A program made the position numbers and the translations under genes. The notes under the pieces were generated by a model. That model was not told the origin of the DNA, did no database searches, and saw nothing but the letters and a program-made list of their open reading frames with translations. From NCBI GenBank assembly GCA_018436725.1, contig JAHDKT010000054.1:1-64000 (forward strand): a stretch of 64,000 nucleotides of DNA. Direction: 5' to 3'. Every line of letters begins with the position of its first letter. The stretch's first letter is position 1. Shown here one piece after another: positions 34,381 through 42,553 of the stretch. Source of the stretch: Synergistaceae bacterium. Its GTDB lineage: Bacteria; Synergistota; Synergistia; Synergistales; Aminobacteriaceae.

Positions 34381-35247
34381 GTGAAGAACATAGCGTTTTT
34401 CGGTCTCGGCAGAATGGGGTTGCCCATGGCCAAGCGCCTGCTCGCCGCCGGGTATTCCCTGCGGACGAGCGTTCATAGAAATCCGGCCCCGGCGGATGAA
34501 CTGCGCTCCCTCGGAGCGGAAATCTTCGCGTCCCCGCTGGAGGCCGTATGCGGCGCGGAGCTGATCGTCGCCATCCTCCCCGCCGACCGCGAGATCGAAG
34601 AGCTGTTCCTCGATCCGGCATTCTTCGAGGCCGTCGAACGGGGCGCCGCGATCATCGAAATGTCCACGGCGACGCCGGGCTGCGTCAGGAGAGTCGCGGA
34701 GCGCTATGCGGAAAAGGGCGTTCGCTTTTTCGACGCTCCCGTGAGCGGCGGCGTGAAGGGCGCCGAGGAAGGGACGCTTACCGTGATCGGCGGAGGGGAC
34801 TCGTCGCTCCTCGAGGAGATCCGACCAGTTCTCGAACACATGGCGAAGAGAATCTTCCTCGTCGGCGGCGTCGGTTCGGGAAAGGCCATGAAGTCGATCA
34901 ACCAGATCATGGTGGCTTCCAATACGCTCGTCGTCGCGGAGGCTCTTCGGTATGCGCGCCGGCTCGGCGTCGATCCCGAGAAGATGTTCGAGACGATCTC
35001 CGCGAGTACCGGAGCTTCGGCGGCGCTGACGGCGAAGTTTCGCAAGATGGCGAACGAGGACTTCGCGCCGGGGTTCACCCTTGCGCTGATGAAGAAGGAT
35101 TTGAAAATCGCCCTTTCGGAGGCGGGAGAGACGCCGCTGCCCCTGATCACCCTTGCGAGACAGATCTATCTGATGCTCGGCGAAGAGCGCGACGGAGAGG
35201 ACTACACCGTGGTGTCGACGCTGTTCGAAGGCGGAGGAAAGAGCTGA
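34381..35247 (+). CDS. 3-hydroxyisobutyrate dehydrogenase/tartronate semialdehyde reductase family oxidoreductase
   Basis: 288 residues from the GTG at 34381, with AAGGAGG 8 bp upstream. It is a beta-hydroxyacid dehydrogenase: NAD(P) motif IAFFGLGRMGLPMAKRLL at the N-terminus, substrate motif FFDAPVSGGVKGAEEGTLTVIGGG, and the catalytic Lys in GSGKAMKSINQIM (near residue 170). These enzymes interconvert beta-hydroxyacids and their semialdehydes, or reduce ketopantoate-like compounds. It follows the URO-D gene after 65 bp and shares its promoter and operator, so it probably oxidises or reduces the product of the same pathway. Confidence 0.9.
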   Translation: MKNIAFFGLGRMGLPMAKRLLAAGYSLRTSVHRNPAPADELRSLGAEIFASPLEAVCGAELIVAILPADREIEELFLDPAFFEAVERGAAIIEMSTATPGCVRRVAERYAEKGVRFFDAPVSGGVKGAEEGTLTVIGGGDSSLLEEIRPVLEHMAKRIFLVGGVGSGKAMKSINQIMVASNTLVVAEALRYARRLGVDPEKMFETISASTGASAALTAKFRKMANEDFAPGFTLALMKKDLKIALSEAGETPLPLITLARQIYLMLGEERDGEDYTVVSTLFEGGGKS

Positions 35248-35275
35248 GCCGAAGCCGCTTCCGGCGGGTTCTTCC

Positions 35276-35304
35276 TTGACATGTGGCGCGGCTTTTAGTA
35301 GGAT
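35276..35304 (+). promoter_or_regulatory. Promoter of the GntR gene at 35367
   Basis: TTGACA at 35276-35281, a 17-bp spacer and TAGGAT at 35299-35304. Confidence 0.6.
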
Positions 35305-35308
35305 CAGT

Positions 35309-35332
35309 ATAATATAAAATATAATATAAAAT
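35309..35332. promoter_or_regulatory. Tandem 12-bp direct repeat, possible operator
   Basis: ATAATATAAAAT occurs twice without a gap (35309-35320 and 35321-35332), beginning 5 bp after the -10 box. In an otherwise GC-rich genome this A/T block stands out. It is the likely autoregulatory site of the GntR protein that follows, and it differs completely from the GGTCGACC operator. Confidence 0.55.
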
Positions 35333-35366
35333 CCTTGCTCTTGGAAGAAAGAGAGGCGCTGCATTT

Positions 35367-36029
35367 ATGGTCATCGATCGGGCGACGACCGCCGTCTACG
35401 AGAAGAAGACGGTGAAGGAGAAGGTCTTCGAATATCTCAGAGAGGCTATTCTGAAGGGAAAGCTCCCCAGCGGACAGCAGATACGACAGGACGATATCGC
35501 GTTGCAGCTCGGGGTGAGCCGCGTTCCCGTCCGTGAAGCCCTGATGCAGCTGGAGGCCATCGGTCTTGTGAAATTCTCCCCATACAAGGGGGCGGTTGTT
35601 TCGACGCTTTCGCCGGAGGACGCGAGGGAGATCTTCGAAATCCGTTCTTTGCTGGAGGCGGAGGCGCTCGTCCTGGCGTTTCCGAATCTTTCCCACGAAG
35701 CGCTGGACAGGGCCTGGCAGCTTGTGGAGGAGGCGGGAGAAGAGGAAGACCCCCTCAAATGGAGCGAAAAAAATTGGAACTTCCACTCGTTCCTCTATCA
35801 ATTTTCCGAGCGGCCTCGCTTGATCGCCCTGATACGTTCGCTTCACGACAACGTCGCTCCCTATAGAGCGCTGTATTTACGATCGTTGGACTCTCATTGC
35901 GAATCCACCGCCGCGCACCGACGGATCGTCCAAAGTCTGCGCGCGGGGAGGATAGAGGATGCGGCGCGCCTTCTCAAAGAACACCTGGCGCTTGCGGAGA
36001 TGAATATTATTCGCTACTTGAAGCGATAG
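35367..36029 (+). CDS. GntR/FCD-family transcriptional regulator (first of three)
   Basis: 220 residues. N-terminal winged helix: EYLREAILKGKLPSGQQIRQDDIALQLGVSRVPVREALMQLE, the GntR signature, residues about 20-60. C-terminal all-helical FCD domain (LLEAEALVLAF, NWNFHSFLYQFS, AHRRIVQSLRAGR, LLKEHL) with Asp and His residues that often hold a metal ion and a carboxylate ligand. The URO-D paralogue at 36067 follows after 37 bp, so the regulator and that gene are probably one unit. The ligand is unknown. Confidence 0.93.
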   Translation: MVIDRATTAVYEKKTVKEKVFEYLREAILKGKLPSGQQIRQDDIALQLGVSRVPVREALMQLEAIGLVKFSPYKGAVVSTLSPEDAREIFEIRSLLEAEALVLAFPNLSHEALDRAWQLVEEAGEEEDPLKWSEKNWNFHSFLYQFSERPRLIALIRSLHDNVAPYRALYLRSLDSHCESTAAHRRIVQSLRAGRIEDAARLLKEHLALAEMNIIRYLKR

Positions 36030-36066
36030 TATATTTCGACAAAATTAAGAGGAGGTTATTTCTACC

Positions 36067-37068
36067 ATGAAACCGATCGAAAGAGTCAAGGCGTTGCTCG
36101 AAGGGAAAAAGACGGATGTGCCGGCGATCAACCTTTGGAAGCACTTCCCGCCGTACGACGAAGACCCCGTGCAGCTCGTCAAAAAGATAGCGCAATTCCA
36201 GGACAGGTTCAACTGGGACTTCGTGAAAGTGACCTACCAGGGGCTTTTCTCGGTGCAGGACTGGGGTTCGAAAATCAAGTGGCCGGAAAGAAACTCCGAA
36301 TGGCCCGCCACGTGCTCCGGCGTCGGCGTCGTGACCGATTTCTCCGTCAAACGCCCCGAGGACTGGGCGAACCTTCGCCCGCTCTCCATGGACGAAGGCT
36401 CGATGAAAGCCTCCATCGACGCCGCGAAGGGAGCGATCGACCGCTACAAGGGCGTGGCTCCCGTGGTGGTGACGGTCTTCAACTCGTTGACGACGGCCGT
36501 GAAAATGTCCGGCGAGAAGATGTTCGTTCACATGCGGCAGAATCCCGAGGCGTTCGTCAAAGGAATCCGGACCATCACGAAGACGACCGCCGATTTCGTA
36601 AAAAGCGTGATGAAGGCCGGCGCAGACGGCATCTTCTTCGCGAGCCAGCTCGGAAATTTCGACAAGATGAGCGTTCAGGAGTACGAGACGTTCGGCAGAC
36701 CGTACGACCTCGAAATCCTTGAACATGCGGCCGGAGGCTGGTTCAACATCATGCACATGCACGGCAACGCGCCGATGTTCGATATCATGAGCAAGTACCC
36801 CGTACATGCCTTGAACTGGCACGACCGCCTGGTCGACATCGATCTCCGCAAGGGCAGGGAGCTGTGCAAGGACAAGCTGCTGATCGGCGGCGTGGAGGAG
36901 TTCAAGGTGCTGCCGGACGCCGGCGAAAACGAACTGAAGGCGCATCTTGCGGACGCTCTTCGGCAGGTCGAGGACGGCCGGCTGATCCTCGGTCCCGGTT
37001 GCTGCGTTCCCTCCTCCATCGACGAGGATCGTTTCGCGCTGGCGAAGAAACTCCTTATGGAGCTGTAG
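36067..37068 (+). CDS. URO-D fold protein, second paralogue
   Basis: 333 residues, homologous along its length to the protein at 33317. Shared landmarks: HFP near residue 26, WDFVKV near 50, the central GADGIFFASQ, then WFNIMHMHGNAPM with H-x-H, ALNWHDRL and GPGCCVPSSIDEDR with a Cys. The double Cys in GPGCC differs from GPGCV in the first copy. Not HemE. Like its paralogue it most resembles MtaA-type methyltransferases but has no corrinoid protein as neighbour. GAGGAGG precedes the ATG at 36067. Regulated most likely by the GntR gene directly upstream. Confidence 0.8.
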   Translation: MKPIERVKALLEGKKTDVPAINLWKHFPPYDEDPVQLVKKIAQFQDRFNWDFVKVTYQGLFSVQDWGSKIKWPERNSEWPATCSGVGVVTDFSVKRPEDWANLRPLSMDEGSMKASIDAAKGAIDRYKGVAPVVVTVFNSLTTAVKMSGEKMFVHMRQNPEAFVKGIRTITKTTADFVKSVMKAGADGIFFASQLGNFDKMSVQEYETFGRPYDLEILEHAAGGWFNIMHMHGNAPMFDIMSKYPVHALNWHDRLVDIDLRKGRELCKDKLLIGGVEEFKVLPDAGENELKAHLADALRQVEDGRLILGPGCCVPSSIDEDRFALAKKLLMEL

Positions 37069-37097
37069 AAGATGTCCGGGTAAGCATTCGTCGTTAC

Positions 37098-37136
37098 GAA
37101 ACCGCTCCCCGCGGATTCGGGAGATCGCGCGGTTTC
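37098..37136 (+). terminator. Terminator-like hairpin after the second URO-D gene
   Basis: GAAACCGC (37098-37105) pairs with GCGGTTTC (37129-37136), with an inner TCCC/GGGA pairing, followed by TTCGTG. The gap 37069-37367 otherwise contains only the promoter and operator of the next regulator. Confidence 0.55.
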
Positions 37137-37298
37137 TTCGTGCGTCGATCGCGAGGGAGGGGAGTTCTCCGATACTCGGTCGCTTCGGGGAGACGTTCGG
37201 TACGGAATGTCTCTCCGTCTTTTACGAGAAGAATACCGCTCCCGCAGTGCTTCGGGCGTGCTTTCGATGAAAATCCGCGACTTTTCGATAAATAAGAT

Positions 37299-37327
37299 TT
37301 GACCTTTTCTTCTCCTGATGCTACATT
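37299..37327 (+). promoter_or_regulatory. Promoter of the GntR gene at 37368
   Basis: TTGACC at 37299-37304, 17-bp spacer, TACATT at 37322-37327. Confidence 0.7.
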
Positions 37328-37330
37328 TAT

Positions 37331-37354
37331 CATTGGTCGACCGGTCGACCAATG
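37331..37354. promoter_or_regulatory. GntR-type operator, copy 3, extended 24-bp perfect palindrome
   Basis: The GGTCGACCGGTCGACC core at 37335-37350 is extended on each side by CATT/AATG, which makes a perfect 24-bp palindrome. It lies between the -10 box and the ATG of the GntR gene, so that gene is very probably autoregulated. The longest palindrome belongs to the regulator itself, which suggests the tightest binding there. Confidence 0.85.
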
Positions 37355-37367
37355 TGGAGGGGAAAAA

Positions 37368-38096
37368 ATGGACAAGGAAATCAGCGGTTTATCCGCCGTC
37401 AAAGGAGATCTCAAGGAGCTGGTCGTCTCCCACGTCAGGGGACTTATTTTCGAGAAGAACCTGCTTTGTTGCGGCGACCAGATCAACGAAAGAGAGCTTT
37501 CGCGGACTCTCGGCGTGAGCAGGGCTCCCATAAGAGAGGCGCTGAAGGAGCTTGAAGAGCAGGGGCTCATCGTCTCCGTCAAGTACAAGGGGTGGTTCGT
37601 CGCCGACTTCAGAGAACAGGAGTTTTTCGAGATCAACAAGCTCCGGACGCTGCTCGAACACAGTCTTTTCGAGGCGATCATCTCCCAGGGTGTTCCCGAC
37701 GAGGAGCTGCTTCGGGCCGAACGGCTGAACGAGGAGCTGAACGAGATCGTGGAGAGCGCGGAACTCGGCGAGAGGAAGGCCGTCGCGTTCGCCGAGAAGG
37801 AGATGGAGTTCCATCTCTGTCTTCATTCTCTGCCCCGCGACTGCTTCTGGACGAAGAAGATGCTCCGGAACCTCTCCTATCAGATACAGTGTTCCTTTCA
37901 TCGCTGGCTGTACACCGAGTGGCAGATGAAGGCCAGCGTGGAGACGCACCGGATGCTGCTTCAATGCTTGAAGGAAAGGGATATGGAGAGGCTGTATCCG
38001 CTTCTTTCCCGCAGGTTGGGGAAGTACCATCTCGCCTCCCCGGAGGAGATGCCGAGGTTGGAAATCATATGCGACGAACCGCTCGCTTCGCAATAA
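37368..38096 (+). CDS. GntR/FCD-family transcriptional regulator, probable controller of the GGTCGACC regulon
   Basis: 242 residues from the ATG at 37368, chosen because GTGGAGGGG lies just upstream and the frame above it runs through the operator. N-terminal winged helix with LCCGDQINERELSRTLGVSRAPIREALKELEEQG (GntR signature), then an FCD domain (LRTLLEHSLFEAIIS, EKEMEFHLCLHSLP, ETHRMLLQCLKERD). Its own promoter carries the operator, and two identical operators precede the ABC operon and the URO-D operon. FCD regulators usually respond to small carboxylic acids. The UPF0597 gene follows 121 bp later and may be co-transcribed. Confidence 0.92.
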   Translation: MDKEISGLSAVKGDLKELVVSHVRGLIFEKNLLCCGDQINERELSRTLGVSRAPIREALKELEEQGLIVSVKYKGWFVADFREQEFFEINKLRTLLEHSLFEAIISQGVPDEELLRAERLNEELNEIVESAELGERKAVAFAEKEMEFHLCLHSLPRDCFWTKKMLRNLSYQIQCSFHRWLYTEWQMKASVETHRMLLQCLKERDMERLYPLLSRRLGKYHLASPEEMPRLEIICDEPLASQ

Positions 38097-38217
38097 TAGA
38101 GGATAAAAAGACAGGCGAAAACCATCGCGTCGTCGTTCCCGGCCTTCGAACGGCCCGGACGTAGGTGCGCGCTCTTCGCAGCGAAGATCGCGCAGCGAGA
38201 AAGGAAGGGATGGCAAC

Positions 38218-39510
38218 TTGGGGTGTCGAAAGGTGTCGTTGAAGCAGTTTCTGAAAGAGGAAGTCAAGCCCGCGCTCGGATGTACCGAGCCGGTGGCCGT
38301 GGCTCTCGCCGTGGCGAGAGCCCGCGAGGAGCTTGAGGGAAAACCGGAGAGAGCGGAGATACTCCTCAGCTCCAATATCTTCAAGAACGGAGCCTCCGTC
38401 GGTATTCCCGGGAGCGGCGGTCTGAAGGGAAACGAGGTCGCTGCCGCGCTTTCGCTCGTTTCGGGGAGGTCGGAGTACGGTCTCGAAGTTTTGAAGGAGT
38501 GCGGCCCGGACGACGTCGAGTCGGCGATGGAACTGCTGAATGCGGGCGCGGTGCGTCTCTCCGTCGACAGGAATATTTGCGGCGTATTCGTGAGAGCGAG
38601 CGTTATGAACGCCGGACACTCCGCGAGCTGCACCATCGAAAAGAACCACTCCAACATCACCGAAGTGATCCGCGATGGTACAATTATATCCACGGCCGCT
38701 TCCTCGAACGGAGCCAACGGAACTCTTTCGGCCGCGGAAGCGATTTCTCTGATGACCTGGGATCAGGTCATGGAATACCTCGACGAGGCGGATCGGGAGG
38801 ACGAGGCCTTTCTTTTGGAGGGCGTGCGGATGAATCTCGCCATAGCGAAGAAGGGGTTCGAAGAGGGCGTCGGGCTCGGCGCCGGGCGGACGATCCGCGA
38901 CTCCTTCGACGATTTCGGAAACGCGGACCTCGGGGCGAAGATCAAGGCCTGGAGCGCCGCCGCCTCGGACGCCCGCATGAGCGGCGTCCCCATGCCCGTG
39001 ATGAGCAGCGCGGGGAGCGGCAACCACGGGATCACGGCGGTCCTGCCCGTCGCGCTCTTCGCGAAAGAAAAAGGGCTGAGCGACGAAAAGCTGGCGCGAG
39101 GTCTTCTCGTCAGCCATCTCGCCACCGCGTACGTGAAGAGCAGAACGGGCAGGCTGAGTTCCACCTGCGGCTGCGCCTTCGCCGCCGGAGCCGGGGCGGC
39201 CGCGGGGATGGCGTGGCTTTCGAGCGAGCGGACGGACGTTGCGAAAAACGCCGTCGGCATAGTGGTATCCAACCTTCTGGGCATGCTCTGCGACGGGGCG
39301 AAGGAGAGCTGCGCCTTCAAGGTGGGAACCGGCGCGATGGAAGCGTACCACGCCGCACTCATGGCGGCCGGAGGTATCGAGTTGGGAACTCAGGGAGTCG
39401 TGGGAAAAACCATCGACGAGACCATCGACAACGCCGCGCGCGTGGCGTCGAGCATGGGCGCCATAGAGCAGACGCTGCTCGATATCCTCGACGACAGAAA
39501 AAAGGCGTGA
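38218..39510 (+). CDS. UPF0597/CyuA-like enzyme (predicted iron-sulfur beta-eliminating lyase), first copy
   Basis: 430 residues from a TTG at 38218 with AAGGAAGG 8 bp upstream. Related to the L-cysteine desulfidase/CyuA (YhaM) and serine-dehydratase alpha fold. Cys residues expected to hold a [4Fe-4S] cluster are visible: ALGCTEP at residue 22, and the late STCGCAFAAG and LCDGAKESCAFK. Other family motifs are FKNGASVGIPGS, HSNITEV and GSGNHGITA. The characterised members convert L-cysteine to pyruvate, ammonia and sulfide, but many UPF0597 proteins have other or unknown substrates. A TRAP transporter follows, and a second UPF0597 copy lies behind it. Confidence 0.85.
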   Translation: MGCRKVSLKQFLKEEVKPALGCTEPVAVALAVARAREELEGKPERAEILLSSNIFKNGASVGIPGSGGLKGNEVAAALSLVSGRSEYGLEVLKECGPDDVESAMELLNAGAVRLSVDRNICGVFVRASVMNAGHSASCTIEKNHSNITEVIRDGTIISTAASSNGANGTLSAAEAISLMTWDQVMEYLDEADREDEAFLLEGVRMNLAIAKKGFEEGVGLGAGRTIRDSFDDFGNADLGAKIKAWSAAASDARMSGVPMPVMSSAGSGNHGITAVLPVALFAKEKGLSDEKLARGLLVSHLATAYVKSRTGRLSSTCGCAFAAGAGAAAGMAWLSSERTDVAKNAVGIVVSNLLGMLCDGAKESCAFKVGTGAMEAYHAALMAAGGIELGTQGVVGKTIDETIDNAARVASSMGAIEQTLLDILDDRKKA

Positions 39511-39622
39511 AGCGCGTGTGGAGGTGATGCGCCCGAAGGACGGGGAATCAGGGGAATCATCGCGGCCGATACGTAGAGAAAGTATTTCAGGAGAAGTTTC
39601 ATCATACCGAGGAGGTGCTCTT

Positions 39623-40633
39623 ATGAGAAAAGGAATACTCGCACTGCTGGCAGTTCTGTTCGTGCTCGGCGCAGGAACGGCGTTCGCCGCCGACAAGACC
39701 TACACGCTCCGCCTCGCCACCGTCGTCAGTCCGCCCCACCCCTGGCACGAGGCCGCGAACTATCTTCAGCAGGAGCTGGAGAAGCGGACCGGCGGCGCCG
39801 TGAAAGTGCGCATCTTCGGAGGTTCGCAGCTCGGCTCCGACCAGTCCGCATTCGAAGAGATGCGCATGGGAACGATCGACCTCATGATCGGCGGCGCCAC
39901 CACGCTGATCAACTTCGTTCCGGAGCTGGGGGCGCTCAATCTTCCCTACTTCTACTCCGGGATCGACCAGTTCAGAAAAGTGATGGAGCCGCAGGGACCC
40001 GTGGTCGAGAGATTCAAGGAGATCTACGCCTCCAAGAACCTCGGCGTGCGCCTGCTGGCCCTCGGCGGCGGCGGCACCCGCGTCTTCTCGAACAATCTTC
40101 GCGACGTCGTCGGGCCCGAAGGGCTCAAGGGGATGAAGATGCGCGTGCCGAACAGCCCCAAGGACGCGAAGATCTGGTCCACCGCCGGCGCGCTCGTGGT
40201 CGCCATGCCCTGGGGCGAGATCTACTCCGCCCTGCAGACCGGCGTCGTCAACGCCTTCGAGAGCACGCTCAGCGGCTACTTCGGCAGTAAGCTGTACGAG
40301 GTGGCGAAGCACATGAGCAACACCCAGCACATCATCATGGTGAGCCACCTTCTGATGAGCGAAGCCACGGCCAAGAAACTTCCGCCCGAGTACGTGAAGA
40401 TCGTCGAAGAACTCTCCGACGAGGTGGGGCGCATCTTCACCGACAAGGGAGAGGAGTTCGACAAGCAGGTCATGGCCGACCTGAAGGAGAAGTACGGCGT
40501 CGTCATCTCCGAAGTCGACATGAAGGCCTTCATGGACATCTTCCAGCCGCTGCACGACGAACTGATGGCCGCCGACAACAACGAAGAGCTGCTCAAACTG
40601 CTCCGGGAAGCCAGGGACGCCGCTTCGAAGTAG
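39623..40633 (+). CDS. dctP: TRAP transporter substrate-binding protein, DctP family (first system)
   Basis: 336 residues from the ATG at 39623 with GAGGAGG upstream. Signal peptide MRKGILALLAVLFVLGAGTAFA. The mature protein shows LRLATVVSPPHPWHEAANYLQQ, the family signature GGLKGMKMR-like segment (GPEGLKGMKMRVPNS with the Arg that binds the ligand carboxylate) and GVVNAFESTLSGYF. It delivers an organic acid or zwitterion with a carboxylate to the DctQM proteins encoded next. It sits between the two UPF0597 genes, so the ligand is probably the substrate of those enzymes. Confidence 0.93.
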   Translation: MRKGILALLAVLFVLGAGTAFAADKTYTLRLATVVSPPHPWHEAANYLQQELEKRTGGAVKVRIFGGSQLGSDQSAFEEMRMGTIDLMIGGATTLINFVPELGALNLPYFYSGIDQFRKVMEPQGPVVERFKEIYASKNLGVRLLALGGGGTRVFSNNLRDVVGPEGLKGMKMRVPNSPKDAKIWSTAGALVVAMPWGEIYSALQTGVVNAFESTLSGYFGSKLYEVAKHMSNTQHIIMVSHLLMSEATAKKLPPEYVKIVEELSDEVGRIFTDKGEEFDKQVMADLKEKYGVVISEVDMKAFMDIFQPLHDELMAADNNEELLKLLREARDAASK

Positions 40634-40659
40634 AATTCACGTACTCCGTACATAACGGC

Positions 40660-40690
40660 AGCGTCGGAGGGAGTCTCTCCTTCCGACGCT
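40660..40690 (+). other. Intercistronic hairpin between dctP and dctQ
   Basis: AGCGTCGGA and TCCGACGCT form a 9-bp perfect stem, with a shorter inner GGAG/CTCC stem. There is no T-run. Such hairpins after binding-protein genes protect the upstream mRNA and raise the amount of binding protein relative to permease. Confidence 0.6.
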
Positions 40691-40711
40691 CTTCATAAGG
40701 AGGATGCAACT

Positions 40712-41209
40712 ATGGAGAGATTGAGGAAACTCAACGACTTTTTGTGCTTCGTACTGACGAAGGTCTGTCTTGTCATGGTGCTGTTGTTCACCTGCGTCGT
40801 CATCTTCCAGGTGCTCGCCAGAAACTACATTCTCGTCTCCGTCCCCTGGACGGACGAGGTCGCCCTGATCCTTTTCGTCTGGTCGGTTTTTCTGGGCGCC
40901 GCAGTGGCGCTCCGGAAGCGGATGCACTACATCGTCGACCTGTTCCCCCCGTCCTGCAAGCGTGTCAACGGCTTTCTGGATCTTCTGTCCTCGTTCCTGG
41001 TGCTCGGCGTCGTCCTCGTCCTTCTCTACGGCGGGAGCGTCTTCGCGCATATGGGGCTTGCCCGACGCTTCAGCTCCATCCTTGTCACGCAGTCGTGGCT
41101 CTTCGTCTCCATGCCGGTCGCCGCTTTCTGCATGCTGCTCTTCTCGGTCGAAAACATCGCGAAGGATTTCGCTCGCTTCAAAAACGCTCTTCGAAAGGGG
41201 GACGCGTAA
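40712..41209 (+). CDS. dctQ: TRAP transporter small permease, DctQ family (first system)
   Basis: 165 residues, four helices. Motifs of DctQ are VVIFQVLARNYI, WTDEVALILFVWSVFLGAAVALRKRMH (the conserved W-x-(D/E)-E and GA elements) and VSMPVAAF. AAGGAGG precedes the ATG at 40712. The stop is adjacent to the dctM start. Confidence 0.93.
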   Translation: MERLRKLNDFLCFVLTKVCLVMVLLFTCVVIFQVLARNYILVSVPWTDEVALILFVWSVFLGAAVALRKRMHYIVDLFPPSCKRVNGFLDLLSSFLVLGVVLVLLYGGSVFAHMGLARRFSSILVTQSWLFVSMPVAAFCMLLFSVENIAKDFARFKNALRKGDA

Positions 41210-42502
41210 ATGGACCCGTTGCTGCTTCTTCTGGGAAGCTTCTTCGTCTTCATCGCCATCCGGGTGCCGGTGGCTTTCGCCCTGGCGCTCTCCTCGCTGG
41301 CGGTCATCCTTCAGATCGAGCTGCCGTTCATGAGCCTCATAAACCAGATGTTCACAGGGATCAACTCCTTCCCGCTGCTCGCCGTCCCCTTCTTCCTCAT
41401 CCTCGGCAGGGTGATGAACGACGGCGGGATCACCGAGCGTCTGCTCCACGTCTCCAACGCGTGGGTCGGTCATATCAAGGGGGGTCTGGGGCATGTGAAC
41501 GTCATGGTGAGCATGCTCTTCGCCGGGCTCTCCGGCTCCGCCGCCGCGGACACCGCGGGCGTGGGCGGCATGCTCATCCCCGCCATGATCAAGAGCGGCT
41601 TCGGCAAAGAATTCACCGTCGCCATCACGGCGGCTTCCTCGGTGCTCGGCGTCATCATCCCTCCCAGCGTCATGATGATCCTCTACGGCGCGATGGGGCA
41701 GGTCTCGGTCGGCGCGCTCTTCCTCTCCGGGATCGTGCCCGGCGTCATGATCGGCCTGACCCAGATGGCCTACACCTACTACCTGGCGAGGAAGCTGAAC
41801 TACCCCTCCATGCCGAGAGTGCCGTTCCCGCAGAAAGTGATCACCACGCTGAAGGCGGTTCCTCCGCTCACCATCCCCTTCATCATCCTCGGCGGCATCA
41901 CCTTCGGCATCTACACCGCCACGGAGGCGGCGTCGGTCGCCCTCGTCCTCGGCCTGATACTGGTGCTCGTCGTCTACAGGAACACCCCGTGGCGCGACCT
42001 GCCCGCCATCTTCAGCGACGGCGTCATCGCCTACTCGCTGCCGATGTTCGCCGTGGCCTGCGCCTGCGTGATGGGGTGGCTGATCGCCTACCTCGACGCG
42101 CCCGCCATGATCGCCGACTACATGATGGGGATCACCACGTCCTACTACGGGATCTACACCATGCTCGTCATCTTCCTCCTGATCATCGGGACGTTCCTCA
42201 GCCCCGTGGCGAGCATCATCATCTTCCTCCCGATCATCCAGGCGATGGGGAACGCCGCCGGAATCCATCCGCTGCACCTCGGGATCATCGTCAACCTGAC
42301 GCTCGCGCTCGGACAGATCACGCCTCCCTACGGCATCTGTCTGCTGATCGCCTGTCAGATCGGGGATTTGAGCATGCCCAAGGCATTCCTGGCGACGCTC
42401 CCTCTGCTTGTGCTCGCTCTCGGCGTGATCGTGCTCGGGATCGTCTTCCCGAACCTCTTCCTCTTCATCCCGAAAGCGCTGATGCCGGCGGCTTTCCTGT
42501 AA
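41210..42502 (+). CDS. dctM: TRAP transporter large permease, DctM family (first system)
   Basis: 430 residues, about twelve helices. Typical features: FFVFIAIRVPVAFALALSSL at the start, GLSGSAAADTAGVGGMLIPAMIKSGF, SVLGVIIPPSVMMILYGAMG and LTLALGQITPPYGICLLIA near the end. It uses a Na+ gradient to drive uptake with DctP and DctQ. It begins directly after dctQ and is followed by the second UPF0597 gene after 51 bp. Confidence 0.95.
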   Translation: MDPLLLLLGSFFVFIAIRVPVAFALALSSLAVILQIELPFMSLINQMFTGINSFPLLAVPFFLILGRVMNDGGITERLLHVSNAWVGHIKGGLGHVNVMVSMLFAGLSGSAAADTAGVGGMLIPAMIKSGFGKEFTVAITAASSVLGVIIPPSVMMILYGAMGQVSVGALFLSGIVPGVMIGLTQMAYTYYLARKLNYPSMPRVPFPQKVITTLKAVPPLTIPFIILGGITFGIYTATEAASVALVLGLILVLVVYRNTPWRDLPAIFSDGVIAYSLPMFAVACACVMGWLIAYLDAPAMIADYMMGITTSYYGIYTMLVIFLLIIGTFLSPVASIIIFLPIIQAMGNAAGIHPLHLGIIVNLTLALGQITPPYGICLLIACQIGDLSMPKAFLATLPLLVLALGVIVLGIVFPNLFLFIPKALMPAAFL

Positions 42503-42553
42503 ACACGCCCTCTTCCTAAGGAAGACGCAGGCGATCGACGAAAGGAAAAAAGA

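Noticed and set aside
33317-37068. hemE (uroporphyrinogen III decarboxylase) annotation of the two URO-D-fold genes
   Set aside because: The HemE substrate-binding motifs near the N-terminus are missing and there are no haem genes nearby. Only the fold-level similarity is supported.
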